64,000 bases of DNA, from NCBI GenBank assembly GCA_038049695.1, contig CP142453.1, positions 3,502,501 to 3,566,500 of the forward strand, written 5' to 3'. The notes under the pieces are model-generated. The model was given only the letters and a program-made list of their open reading frames with translations. It had not been told where the DNA came from and ran no database searches. The first letter of the stretch is position 1, and every line of letters starts with the position of its first letter. Made by a program: the position numbers and the translations under genes. Below, piece by piece: positions 16,177 through 27,541 of the stretch. The stretch is from Cinnamomum chago. Its lineage: Eukaryota; Streptophyta; Magnoliopsida; Laurales; Lauraceae.

Positions 16177-18135
16177 TCTCCTTTTTCAACCTAAGACCTT
16201 ATTGGTTTAGTATTTGTGTCGCAATCATCCTCAGTGATTTTATAAAGGTTTTAGTCCATGGGTTCCAAATCTAGGGTCCAAATTAAGATTAGAGTATCTT
16301 TTTCCCAAAAGAGATAGGGCTCGGTTTATTGTCCCCATATCAACTTCCTCTCCCAATTTCTGATCATTAGGAGGTGTGTACCATTGATTTCTACGTTCCA
16401 AGAGCTTTCCAACGATATATGGAAATCCAAAATTGGACGTATGGGTCAAAAGTTATGGCCATTCAAAGTTGGCACTGTTGGGCCCAATGGGCCGACCTGC
16501 TCGAGCAGCCCAATTCGGCAGGCCTTATTGTGGGCAAATTCTGAGTCTGAAATGTCCAATTTCAGTAATTCATTCTCTCATTTCAATTACCAATCATCCT
16601 TAGACCATGTTAAACATGATTTGAATCTCCAAAAACTCCATGTACAGGCTATTTTATTAACCCACATCCATTCCATTATCCATTAACACTCATATATATA
16701 TATATATATATGGGAACTGCTCCCCTACACTGCAGTGTTCCTTATTGTAAGCTGCAGGCATGTGAGGCGCGTGAATCGGACGAGAGAGAGAGTGTGGGAT
16801 GCTGATGAGAAATTTTGAAATGGGACGCTGTATTGCATTGCAACAGTAACGAATTTTGATTTTGAGTTGGGCCCGCCCTTATTTCTCTTTTCCCCCTTCT
16901 CACTCCACAGTCCAGACCTAATCGCTGCTCTGCCTCTGTCTTTCGTCTCTCTCTGTCTCTCGACTCTCTCTCGCTCGGACGACAACGATCGGACGACGAT
17001 GACCACTATCACATCTCTCTATCTCTCGCCTGCTCTCTCTCTCTCACGACGATGATCGGACGATGAGGGGAACCTCTTTGTCTCTCGTTTGAGACCTCTC
17101 TCTCACGGCGACGCCGGTCTTTCCCTCGCCGGACTCTCCCTCGCTGCTGCGGACCTCTCTTTCGCCTAATCTCTCTCTCTCTAAGCGACGAAGCCCTCTC
17201 TCAGAGCCTCATCTCTCCCAACGAAGCTCTCTCCTTCCCTCGTCGGTCTGAACTCAGGTCTTTCATCTCAGGTCTGAACTCATTTTAATATCTTACATGA
17301 TATGCATGTTATTACAATTCCTGTGACTCAAATATGGTTGAAATGAAAGGGGCTAAAAATAAAAAAAGAAACGATCAGGTTCTCCATTTTGGAAGAGTGC
17401 AAAAGAGCCCAATTCCTTATCTTTTATTTGATTCAATGGATTTTTATTCTTTTATATGAGGTTGAGTTTTCGGCAATTTGAATGAGAAATGTATTAATTT
17501 AAGGCCTGCTTGTTTGGGCTAAAATTGGTTTTCGGCAATTTGAATGGAAAATGTATTAATTTAAGGCATGTTTGTTTGGGCTAAAATTAGAGCAAAGGTG
17601 AATGACAAGTTTTTCCTCTGTTAGCAAATGATTACCCGGGTTATCACCCCAATTTTGGAGAGTTTTTCCTTCATCCCTATTTTCACTATTTTTCGTTGAT
17701 GATCTAACATGTTACTTCAGAATGCTCCATTCCAAGTTTTAGCTGGTTAAACCCTCCAAAATCCTTCTTTTATAAGTAATTTGTCACTAAGAACTAGGAG
17801 AAATGTACAAGATATACAAAGCAGTAAAGAATCTACAACAAAACTGAAGCAGAATCACAACAAAACTGCACCATGGCGCAACTAGTAAACCATAAGATAA
17901 AAAAACTAGTCCCTGTCCTAACTTGCTCCATTGGAGAAGCTACATTTTTGGCAAAACATCTGCCACCTTGTTAGCTAAATACACTGCCAATTTTAGGATA
18001 GGGACTAATTATAGGACACTACCTCAAATGACTTTGTGTTATGTCTGAACTCTTTTATCTAATGTTAACCTTTTGTTTAAAGACTTTCTGTTTATTTTTT
18101 CTTTCCATAATGGGAATAGGCTTACAAATGTCGCC
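16177..18135. other. Intergenic: TA microsatellite, CT-rich block, duplicated 62-mer
   Basis: Contains an (AT)n tract at about 16,691-16,711 and a long pyrimidine-rich stretch (about 16,880-17,270) of TCTCTC motifs that opens spurious reading frames on both strands. A 62-bp tandem duplication lies at 17,466-17,527 and 17,528-17,589, starting GTTTTCGGCAATTTG. Near 17,940-17,985 the minus strand reads LANKVADVLPKM, which resembles the end of a plant LINE RNase H region, but only this scrap is visible. No intact gene. Confidence 0.4.
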
Positions 18136-19431
18136 AGCATGGTTCAAAATCGCGGTATCGGTCGCGGTATCGGTCGGGATAACAAACCGATATCATATCG
18201 GTATCGGTCGCGGTTATCGGTCCGTCGCGGTCGTCGCGGTGTGAAAAAATTTTTAATCCAAATTTTTTTGAAAAAATATCCAAAAAATCCATAATATTAT
18301 AAAATGCTAGAAAACAATATCTTTTTCCATTAGTAACAACTATAAGTCAAAATATCGGTCCCCACAAGTCATAAGATCCTGTATCGCTCAGACGCTCACT
18401 AATCATTAATTTTTAAATATGTCAAATTTTAATGTATAATATATGTGTCCATTCTTATAATTTACAAACCCATTAATGTAGCCATATTTAAAATCCCAAT
18501 GATTAAAAATAACTATCACATCTTGTAATAGCTTTGTAAAAATTTTACTTGAATCATAGTTCGGCAACAATTGAATTCGCCATGCTATATGATTTGAATT
18601 ATTACTCTAGATGTCTTATAAATGGTTAATTCACTGGGCCCAATTCCTATTTGAGTGAGAAAAATTAAAGGACCACACAAGAAGGGACATTTATCTTTGA
18701 GTGGTTTAGATTTGAGATAATTAGGCCTTTTTAGTCAGGTGTAATTAAAAATTAATAAGGTCAGTTTAGAAATCTTGTAGTCTTCATAGTAGACCCACCT
18801 ACAAAAATTTAAACCACTCAAAATAGTTGCCCTTCCCTTGCATGGGCCCTCATCCCAATCTCATTTTATTAGGAGATTTGTTCTTATTAGATTGATTTAT
18901 TTTCTAAATTGGTTGATTGATTAATCTAATGATAGGAAGATTTCCAATTAAAGTGTAACTTTCTCAGAACATGATAGAGGGAGGAAGAGTTATTTTAAAC
19001 TATTTGGATTTTATGTAGGTGGGCTCCATTGTCGGACCCATAAGGTGCCATGGTTTTAATGTTACATACTCAATTGATGGTTAGAAAGGGAAAGGAACCC
19101 CAAAAGGGCATTTACCCTTTTCCCCTTTCACACGTCCTTTCATTTATTCAATTCCCTGAAACAGAGGAGAGAAACTAGGCGGGAAACGAAGGAGGGAAAG
19201 GAAAGAGGAAGAGGAAAAGGGAAAGGAAAAAAGAAAAAGATAGGAAAGAGGAGAGGAAGAGGAAGAGGAGAGGAGAGGAGAGGAAGAAGGAGGACTGGCG
19301 GAGCGATGGTCGGCTAGTGCGGCGGTGCGGCCTGCCGGTAGTAGTGGAGGAGCCAAAGGGCGGATGGAATCCAGGTGCTTTCTCTCCTCATCCCCTCCTT
19401 CAATCTCTATTTTATTTTACTGTAACATGCA

Positions 19432-19462
<31 letters not shown>

Positions 19463-19683
19463 TTTTTCCATTTTAACTTGCATGAAGAAGGCTCAAGGAT
19501 TATCTTCTTATGAAGAAGGCTCAGGGATTAGGGAAGAAAACTGAGAACGAGTGAGAGACTGATGGACCGATATTTTCAAAATATTGGCCGATATATCGGT
19601 CTGGCCGATATCACCCTATATATTGGCGATATTTTGGGGGGTGGTACCGATACCGATATCTCCAGCCGATACCGGATCGTCTT
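18136..19683. repeat. Region bounded by CGGTATCGG / CCGATATC repeat-rich ends
   Basis: The left end (about 18,136-18,240) repeats GCGGTATCGGTCGCGGTATC and related short motifs. The right end (about 19,565-19,680) repeats complementary forms such as GGCCGATATATCGG and ACCGATACCGATATC. These simple inverted sub-terminal motifs look like ends of a DNA transposon or a repeat-flanked unit about 1.5 kb long. No transposase frame or clean TSD was identified. The middle is AT-rich, then purine-rich (about 19,160-19,300). Confidence 0.35.
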
Positions 19684-20183
19684 CGGTTAGAAAATTAGAA
19701 TGGTCGTCAGCATCGTCTTCGGTTAGAAAATTAGAATGGGCTCCAAAGTGCCCATGTGGGTATGGGTATATGATTTTAAAGACATCTCGTACGACCCAAA
19801 ATCCAGGACGAAGATTTTGGAAATGTCCAGATTTACACGTAAGTGTTAATACATTCCAACTTCTTAAATTAATATGTATTTTCACTCAAAATTTAATATT
19901 TCTTTTGCTATGAATTTGTGTGTAGGGAGAACGAGGTTGCGGGTTGTTGATTTGGATGGATGAGGCTGCGATTGATTATTCACCGGTCCGAAGTATGGGA
20001 CGTGTGCAAATCGAAGGAAGAGAAGATGAAATGAGAACGTTACTTGAAGAGATGAAGCGGGAGATTAAACATGAAATAAATTTTTTGAGAGAAAGTGTTG
20101 AAGCTTATAACTTTCAGCCGCAACACCCAAATTATTGTAGCTATATATTGATGATGTTTCTACTATTTGTTGCATATGTATGA
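19584..20183 (+). pseudogene. GRF-type zinc-finger protein, 5'-truncated two-exon gene
   Basis: Exon 1 ends at 19,838 (CAC before GTAAGT) and exon 2 runs 19,926-20,183 (after TGTGTGTAG). Spliced in phase, they give a GRF zinc ribbon: CPCGYGYMILKTSR, NPGRRFWKCPD, then GCGLLIWMDE, with four Cys in family order and the invariant Trp. A charged helix (EDEMRTLLEEMKREIKHEI) follows, then a hydrophobic C-terminus (YILMMFLLFVAYV) that could be a tail anchor; plant GRF proteins often have this layout. No in-frame ATG exists upstream of the finger, and the frame runs back into the CGATAT repeats with a duplicated SSSVRKLEW segment. The true 5' end is therefore lost or replaced. Function is unknown beyond nucleic-acid binding typical of GRF fingers. 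Confidence 0.65.
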
Positions 20184-20934
20184 GATTAAACTTTGCAACC
20201 CGAACTTAGCTATCTCTGTTAGGGTTTTTTTTGTTCCTTTTTTTTTTTTGGGTGAAATGTCCAGATGCACTTGTTCAATTATTGAATATGAAGCAACGAG
20301 AAATTTGCCAAGCATGGGATTTAAAGTGTACTAACTTGTATAATTGGTAAAGACTGTATGGCTTATTGATTTCCTTTTTCTGCACTATTCAGTAAGTGGG
20401 ATCACTAAGGTTGGTTTGGAGAGTTGTGAACTCTTTTTGGCTATTTACTGAATATGAGAATCCATTTTGTTGGGCAAAACTTGATGTTAATAATCCACCC
20501 TTTTTTACAAGTGATACACTAGGATGGGAAAAGTGTGCAACTAGGACACTAGGCAAACGCGATTTTTTTGGAACGAAAAATTGCAGATTTCAAGTTTATT
20601 ATATGGACTTTGATTTCCCCAATTTTCATGAAAAAAATCCCTCTGGAAGTGGGTCAAACAGTGACCTAAACATGGCTACTCAGATTGGTTTTTCATAGAT
20701 TTGACTGACTTGGTTGGAAAAGTGCGCGACTGGAACACTTGGCAAACGCGATTTTTTGGAACGAAAAATTGCAGATTCCAAGTTTATTAAATGTAGGTTT
20801 TCTTTGAGAAATCATTGTGGGACCCATTTGATATTGGTAATCATATTAACACTAAGAGAGTTATCAAATGGTGAGATCCATTTAATGATGACAAACTGAT
20901 AATTACAATTACACAATTCAATCTTGGTAATAAC
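20184..20934. other. Intergenic with a ~75-bp direct repeat
   Basis: Two diverged direct copies at about 20,520-20,600 and 20,712-20,788 share GGCAAACGCGATTTTTT and GGAACGAAAAATTGCAGATT. They are separated by about 110 bp. Otherwise the region is noncoding and AT-rich. Confidence 0.5.
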
Positions 20935-21130
20935 CCCGAGGGGTTGGCCGAGTGGGCTGGACCACGGTTCCTCTCTTTTTCGGAGCTAGAGGTCCTGGTA
21001 TCGACTCCTGGTTCCCCCCTCTTCACGAACCGAAGGTTGAGTTCACTTGTCCTACCACCTAGGGGCTACAGGGGTTTTACCCGGCTTCACTTTGGGCCCG
21101 AAGAAAATAGTACAGTCCAAAGGATTAGGA
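20935..21130 (+). mobile_element. tRNA-derived SINE
   Basis: The head GGGTTGGCCGAGTGGGCTGG matches a Ser/Leu-tRNA type A box. About 55 bp later GGTATCGACTCC matches a Pol III B box. A non-tRNA body follows to about 21,130. This layout is the usual plant SINE head. The intron-length spacer and mismatches exclude a functional tRNA. Confidence 0.6.
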
Positions 21131-22080
21131 ACCCTCCATTAGCAATTGGTAATTATGGGACCTGGCTGATTTTGGTAGTATGGGACCCACCTAATGTTGG
21201 TGATCACAATGAAAGCCCCAAGTGTGACATTTGTAGGACCCACCTAATATTGATAATTAACAAGAGCAATGTATTTGTGATATGTCTATCGGACCCCACA
21301 TTAAATTTGTAAGCACTGTGGGGCCAATCTAATAGTGGGACTCATAAATGTTAAAACTTATAGTGGGCCATTATAATTAATGGTTGCTAATGAACTCTCC
21401 CATGGTTTTTACTCAAACTCTCCATTTGTATTTTATACAGTATATCCTTGAATAATGTAATATAAAGGTTTTTGGAAGAAAGTGATATATTATAAGATAC
21501 TTTCTAAGTTATCCAAACACCTCCTTGTTAGGTGAATAGATTATATTCTAAACAAGTAGACAATATAGTAAAATCTCTTAAAATATATCATTTCCAAACA
21601 CCCCTTAATTGATATTGATCACATTAGCTGTTAGGGTTTTATGTGGATTGCGAAGAGCGCGCGTCGCTCCCTCGTTTTTTGGGAAAAAATGAAATGGAGT
21701 CTGAGAGACCCGTTTGTGCAACCCGACCTAGGAGGGAATTTTTCGTGTAACATCCAGTTGCCATGAATTTTTCCAGTATAACCCTAGTTAAATATTGTAA
21801 CATTTCATTATCATGATGAAAATAATATCATATTATAATATTCTGTCACTTATGGTGTTAGACAGTTTTTATAAATCTCAATATACCTTTGAATTGTTTG
21901 TAAATTTATAAAAGTTTCATTGGATGATGCACCAAAACAAGAAATGAATAAAGAAACTAGGATGATTGAGTCAATGGAAACTGAATAACTAACAGTCACA
22001 CTAGAGTGATTTAATATTGGTAACCATGGTAGGACCCATTTAATTAAGGACCCGTTTAATTAAAAAAAAAACATTGGACT
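21131..22080. other. Intergenic, no gene seen
   Basis: AT-rich sequence with repeated phrases such as GGACCCACCTAAT and TTGGTAAT, which recur across 20.8-22.9 kb and suggest old, decayed repeats. No domain-bearing frame. Confidence 0.35.
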
Positions 22081-22770
22081 GTTAAAAACCATGAGCAACG
22101 CCGTTTCAGCGAAATGGGCGGGGGGGGGGGGGGTGGAGGAATGGGAGGGAGGAAAAAAAAGGGGGGCGAAATGGGGGGGGGGTGAAATGGGGGGGGGGGG
22201 GTGTGGAAGTGTGCAAAAATCACCCCCCCCCCCCCAAAACAAGAGGGAAAATGGGGAGAAAGGAAGGGGAAAAGTATGAATTTACTAAACTGCCCTATAT
22301 TTGTAAAATATAATTTTAAAGTTTTTGCAAAAGTAAGGACAAAATGGTAATTTTCTTTCTAACTCACAAACAAACAAAACCCTACATTTTCACTTTTCTT
22401 CCCCCTACGTTTTGACTTTCCAAACAAGAGAAGGTAAAATTAATTTCCCCTCATCTTGTTTGGAAAGTCAAAAAGTAGGGGAAAGAAAAGTGAAAAAAAT
22501 ATAATTTTGTTTGTTTGTGAGGTAGAGAGACAACGACCATTTTATCCTTGCTTTTGATAAAATTTCAATCGGAGTAATAGGACAGTTTAGTAATTTCCCT
22601 GCCATTCCCCTCTTTCGCTCTCCTTTCTCCCCCTGTTTTGGGGTAAAAATTTTTGAGGGGGGAGGACATACTTTTTCCCTCCACCCCCCCCCCCCCTTCT
22701 CAAACACCCTCCAAAATAATTTTCTCCCCATTTTTTTCCTCACCCCCATTTTCCCCTCTTCCCAAATTAA
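22081..22770. mobile_element. Palindromic pair of MITE-like elements
   Basis: Two head-to-head copies of one ~330-bp element meet near 22,445. The left arm ends CGTTTTGACTTTCCAAACAAG and the right arm starts CTTGTTTGGAAAGTCAAAA. Both then carry CACTTTTCTT/AAGAAAAGTG and CAAACAAACAAAA blocks and end in long G or C homopolymers (about 22,120-22,205 and 22,683-22,697). A third copy is at 60,745-61,070. The element is noncoding. The mononucleotide G/C runs are unusual and prone to sequencing error. Confidence 0.65.
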
Positions 22771-23302
22771 GGATAAGGGGTAATTAAATAATGAGACTCA
22801 TTTAACGATAGCAAACTAATAATTAGTAACATAATCCAATATTGGTAATTAGCACGAGACCAATCTAATGTTGGTTATAGGGTAATGGGACCCCTCTTTT
22901 CTCCCACTTTTCCTTTTTCTTTCATCTTCTCTCCAACATTTCACAGTACAATCCTCTTCAGCTCCACCACTCGCTTCCCAAACCATCTTTATTGCGAACT
23001 TTAACTGCATTTTGGTTATTGTTGTCTTCATTTAAGAGGTTTGTATTTATTTTTTTGTACACTAGTTTAGATTTACATTTAACAATGAAAGAGATGCTTC
23101 TTTTGGTTTTCCATCTCCTTCCATCCTTTGGCCTTTTTCCTTTTCTACACTAGTGGACATGCCCACATATCTATATATGTTTGTTTGGGAAGTTGGTGGT
23201 GGAGTTGAAGAGGAGTTCTCATAGTGTGGAAAGTGGGAGAAAATGTGGAAGAAACGGGAAAAGTGGGAGAAAAGAGGGGCGGTTACGGTGTTGTATCGCT
23301 CG
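22771..23302. other. Intergenic, no gene seen
   Basis: Noncoding sequence up to the start of the family A LTR at 23,303. It ends GGTGTTGTATCGCTCG immediately before the LTR's TGTGAGGCC. Confidence 0.35.
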
Positions 23303-23484
23303 TGTGAGGCCCCACCCCTTGTGGACCATCACTTTTGAATTTGAATAATATAATTATATTATTTACTATTAATTATGCTAATTAATAGAGATTAGTAAGG
23401 GGTAGATAGATATTTTCCTAAGTTTTAATTTGATTGGGCTTATTTTGTGTTTTATAGAATGGATAGGGTGTCAATTATAAATGT

Positions 23485-24121
23485 TGTAAATGCCTAAAAA
23501 TTACGGACTTGGTTAAAACGGAGTAAGCTCTCGATTTAATGATCTTGGGATGATTATGGGAAAGGATCGGGCCTCCAGTGATCTGAAAAAGAAAACAAAA
23601 GTCAGAGCCCCTGACTGTATGCAACCGAAGACACTCCGATGCCTGAGTTAGTTTGATAACTAAGGGGAGATGAAGAAGTATGAGGGACAGACTTGTTGCG
23701 TACCTCATGTAGTTCTTTTCCATGCACTATATTGGCGTGAGAGTCATCATCGAACTGGACCCCTTAGGGAGAGATGGGAGTCCTATTAGCATGTATATTT
23801 CTCTCCTAAGTGGGGGTAGGTAAAAAGGAAACGTCCCATCGGACCATCCCCCTATGCCTATGGATGTGACTTGAGATAAGGCGTGACACTTATATAGGTC
23901 TGGCGCCCACTCTATTTGTCAGCCTGCCGTCTACCGTCATGACAGCGCATTTATGGTCGCATTTATGACTGAATGACAGGAGGCCGAGATTAAGCTATGA
24001 CCGAGACCGAGGTGGACTCCCGCGGACATGGCCACCGAGATGGGCAACATCGAGACTAAGGACTATCCTGAAATTGGGGAGTTCCCCACATAGATCCGTA
24101 ATTACGGTGTGACCCCACACA
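23485..24121 (-). repeat. LTR of element B (native 3' LTR, complete)
   Basis: 637 bp with TGTAAATGCC and CCCCACACA ends. From about 23,790 to 24,121 it is near-identical in order to 29,322-29,696: GTGGGGGTAGGTAAAAAG, CCATCGGACCATCCCCCTAT and GTAATTACGG recur in both. Confidence 0.85.
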
Positions 24122-24471
24122 ATTGCCCCCTAGCTCTCGACCTCTTAGACTTCTCTATGAGGTCGGGAGCTAAGATTGAAATGGTGCGCCGGCCTCTGTC
24201 CTGCTGTGCCTTGCTAACGTGTGATCCTCATCATGACGCCTTTTCGTTTGTCCTAAGCGATAAATACGGTATCATAATTGTTTCACCAGGGCGGGCACAC
24301 GAACGTCGTTTCACATGTTCGAGGTGATAAATATCGTACCAGAGGTATGGTGGGAGACGGACCGGTGGTGCCACGTGTAACCCTTCGTCTGGTTGTTTAC
24401 TAGGATCGAAGAGGCGTGTGGAGAGTCCGAAGCATTGCCTCTCACGCGTGACATTCAAGAGGGGCGTTCCT

Positions 24472-24480
24472 CTATAAAAT
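24472..24480 (+). promoter_or_regulatory. TATA-like box of the antisense gene in element B
   Basis: CTATAAAATGGGG lies upstream of the antisense-gene ATG at 27,542. Subtracting solo LTR C and its duplicated GAGAC (2,767 bp) leaves about 295 nt between the box and the ATG. Element D has a TATA-like box about 315 nt before its own ATG, so position and pyrimidine-rich downstream context agree. Confidence 0.55.
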
Positions 24481-24533
24481 GGGGACGCCCTCTTCCCTTT
24501 CTCCTCTTATCTTTGCTTTCGTCTGAAGGAGAC

Positions 24534-27295
24534 TGTAACACCCTGCCCCCCTAATGGCCTACTAATTATAATTAATTGTTTGATTAGTTAGTAAGTGAGT
24601 TTAGAGTCTAAATAGTCGGGTTTAATGTCGAATCTCGTGTGCGAAGTTTCGCACGATTCGGAGCGCATTTGGGTAGGATAGAGGTCGTTTTACTAATTGG
24701 GTAGGGTTTCAGGGAATTCAAGAGATTATGAGTTTTGGTAAGTTGGGTGCATTGGGTAGGTTTTGTTATTTCATGAACTTTAGCCTTCGGTCGCGTTTTG
24801 ATTCGATGCGTCGAAGAGGTCCGAAATTCATCAAATGTTAACTTAGGCCGACCCGAAACTTGACCCATCAATCCAAGCCCAAAGCCCAAGCCCATGATCC
24901 ATTACTTAAAGTATCCTATCAACCCACCCAACACTTATCTCCTTTTCATTTATTTCATTCATTTCCATTCGCTCAACTACAACCAACACAGTAGCCAACT
25001 CTTCTTCTCTTCCTCTCTTCCTTTCATTTTATTCTTCTTCGTCGACGAGCATCGGAGCTCCGGCGAAGGAAACCAAGCCACACATCATCTTCTTCAAGCC
25101 TTCAAGATCACAACCATACACTTTTCTAAGTGTTTCACCCACAACCCACTTAAAAGTAAGCTTTCAAAGCTTGAAAACCTTGTCATCATCTTCTTTCTTG
25201 GTTAGAAATGGAGTAGATAGGCTCACCTTGACCCTTGGCATGCATGTGTAGGAGCTAGTTGGGTTTGGAGAGGTGTTTCACCTTTTTGGAGCTTCAAAGT
25301 GTTTCCCTTCTTCACTTTCTTCTTGATTTTGAGTCTAGCACATCACAAAGGCAAGTCAATAGCTATATTAATGCTTGATATGTTTGTTTACCTTGATTTG
25401 TTTGATGAAATCATATTTTAGATGTTACTGGCTCAATTGATACTTTAGAATGTTGAAAACATGATAAATTGGCTTATAGTTTGAATGGAATGGATTTAGA
25501 GTTTGATGAAGTGATTAGGTAGTTTTATAGATCTTAATTAGTGTGTTGCTTATCAGGTCCAAGAAGAAAGAAATGGAAAGAGTTCCATTTCAGCCCAGAA
25601 CAGGGCCTGCACCCAGTTCCCGCAGGCCAGCCGGTTGACCGGGCAAGCAGGGGCAGGTCGACCGAGCCTTCTGCAGAATTCCTTTTGGGAAGGAATTTCC
25701 CCCATATTTAGATTGACTTTGGTGGACTTTTGGATTTGGATAACCCTTTTTAGGACTCATTTGACTTATTGTGAGGACGTCTTGAGCCGACGTTCGTCAC
25801 TGTTGATTCGGTTGTATCGGGATTCAACCTAGTTCAATCTTGAATGGTACGGGACAACGGTATACTCTTCCTTAAATCTATGCACGAAGATTGTTTGTCC
25901 GAGTATCGCGAACCCTAACCCCTTCGTTGACTGAATAGGTTGTGCGATGCATCAAGGTTGACATTTTACTTAGGATTGGATTGTTTATTCGCTTTGATTC
26001 CGAATTGTACCTTCGGGTACTATATTCTACATGTGATGAGCATGTTCATTAGTTCTGTTTGCTTTATTTTATTGGAAGACCACTTTTAGAACTTAGATGA
26101 TGGACTTAGGGTCCCCTTTGCTATTTCGTTTGTTTCGATATTTGTTTGAAGTGTTGTGGTTAGGGAGCTTTGATTGTCGGGCTTAAAGAGGACTACTATT
26201 GATATTTGTTTTGAGATTCGATTTGATTTGGCATAAAGTAGTTCTCTATTGATATTGAATATTGTTCGTACAAGAAGCCTAGCCCTTCACCGATATTGTT
26301 AGGATTCTTTGTGTCAGGCACCACTCAGCTGTTAACGTTCAACACAGTGGGGCACCATCTGTGAGAGGACTTTTACTATTATTGCATTGTTTGTTCCTCG
26401 AGCGAGACAATGCCAAAGCTTTTGTAGCCTGAGTTACTAGAGCTACGAGATGTTCCCTGAGCGAGACAGTGTCAGAGCTTTTGTAGCCTGAGTTACTGGA
26501 GCTACGGGTGGTTTGTTACTCGCAGTGAGACAGTGCCAGAGCTTTTGTAGCCTGAGTTACTGGAGCTACGAGTTCGCAGCGAGACAGTGCCAGATCTCAC
26601 GGAGACTGAGTTACTGGAGCTACGAGTTATTAGCATATGTGGACCGCCTACTTTGATAGTTTGTTTTGATTCGAATGCACTGCATCTCTTACGATCAGAG
26701 TGCTATGCATATCTTATGATCACGTTTATGTTTACTCTCTTTAGTACTGCATATCTATGTGATTTATATACCTATTGCTTTGCCATCCGTTGTGTTGATG
26801 ATGCTATTCTTAGTGCATAGGTACCGAGCTTTACTACCCCGGAGAGGAGGAGACGACAGAAGAAGTTCAGGCAGATCAGCCTGATGACTTCCTAGAGTAT
26901 AGTACGGACGACATTGTATAGCCGTAACGACCCCGTACACGAGAGCTACACGATTATCCTCCTAGCTTCATCTTTTGGTTTTCTTACACTTCTGTTTAGG
27001 CCTAGTTTTAGTTTGGCCTTTTTACTTTTAATTAATATTTTATAACAGTCTTAAACTTTAATCTTAACTTTGATACTCAATATATTGTTCGTAAACTATA
27101 AATCTTTAAGATACCTCTTGTTTTATGAAGCTTCCGCTATTGTTTAATATATTCGAGGAAATGTTTATACCTCACAGCGGTCTTCGATCCAGATGGGACA
27201 CGATTAGGGCAAGTGATAGGTGATTATCATTGGAAAAGTTTTAAATTGGCCCTAATCTCACGCATAACCCCGGTTTCACTTTTGGGGGCGTGACA
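24534..27295 (+). mobile_element. Solo LTR C (Ty3/Gypsy), 2,762 bp, inserted in element B
   Basis: It begins TGTAACACCCTGCCCC and ends GGGGGCGTGACA. A perfect 5-bp TSD GAGAC flanks it at 24,529-24,533 and 27,296-27,300. The insertion lies in the presumed 5' leader of the element B antisense gene, between its TATA-like box and ATG. It shares CTTCCGC and GTTTTAAATTGG motifs near its 3' end with family A LTRs, so it belongs to a related Gypsy group. It contains a tandem repeat at 26,395-26,630. No coding capacity. Confidence 0.92.
26395..26630 (+). repeat. Four tandem ~50-65-bp units inside solo LTR C
   Basis: Each unit reads GAGACAGTGCCAGAGCTTTT followed by GTAGCCTGAGTTACTGGAGC, with variants. 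Units start near 26,400, 26,459, 26,524 and 26,578. Spacers differ in length, so this is an imperfect array. Repeats in the U3/R part of an LTR often carry regulatory sites, but that role is inference here. Confidence 0.8.
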
Positions 27296-27541
27296 GAGAC
27301 CCTGCTAAAGAAGACACCCTGCTAAAAACAGAACTCAACGAACTCGGAGACTTTCCACTCTTCACTTTTCACTCTTCGCCTCTTACTCTTTGCAATCCGT
27401 TACATTCTCTCTGTGAGTTCTCTACTCTGTTTCTTTCTCTCTACCTCTTTTTCCTTTCGTCCAGAGGGTTTCCGCCCCTTAGGTTTTTCTAGGTCTCGCT
27501 TCTCCTTCTTTCCTTTCTGCTCTCTCTTTAGCCTTTAGAAA

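Noticed and set aside
16880..17300. Coding ORFs in the CT-rich block
   Set aside because: They come from TCTCTC low-complexity sequence open in several frames; no domain.
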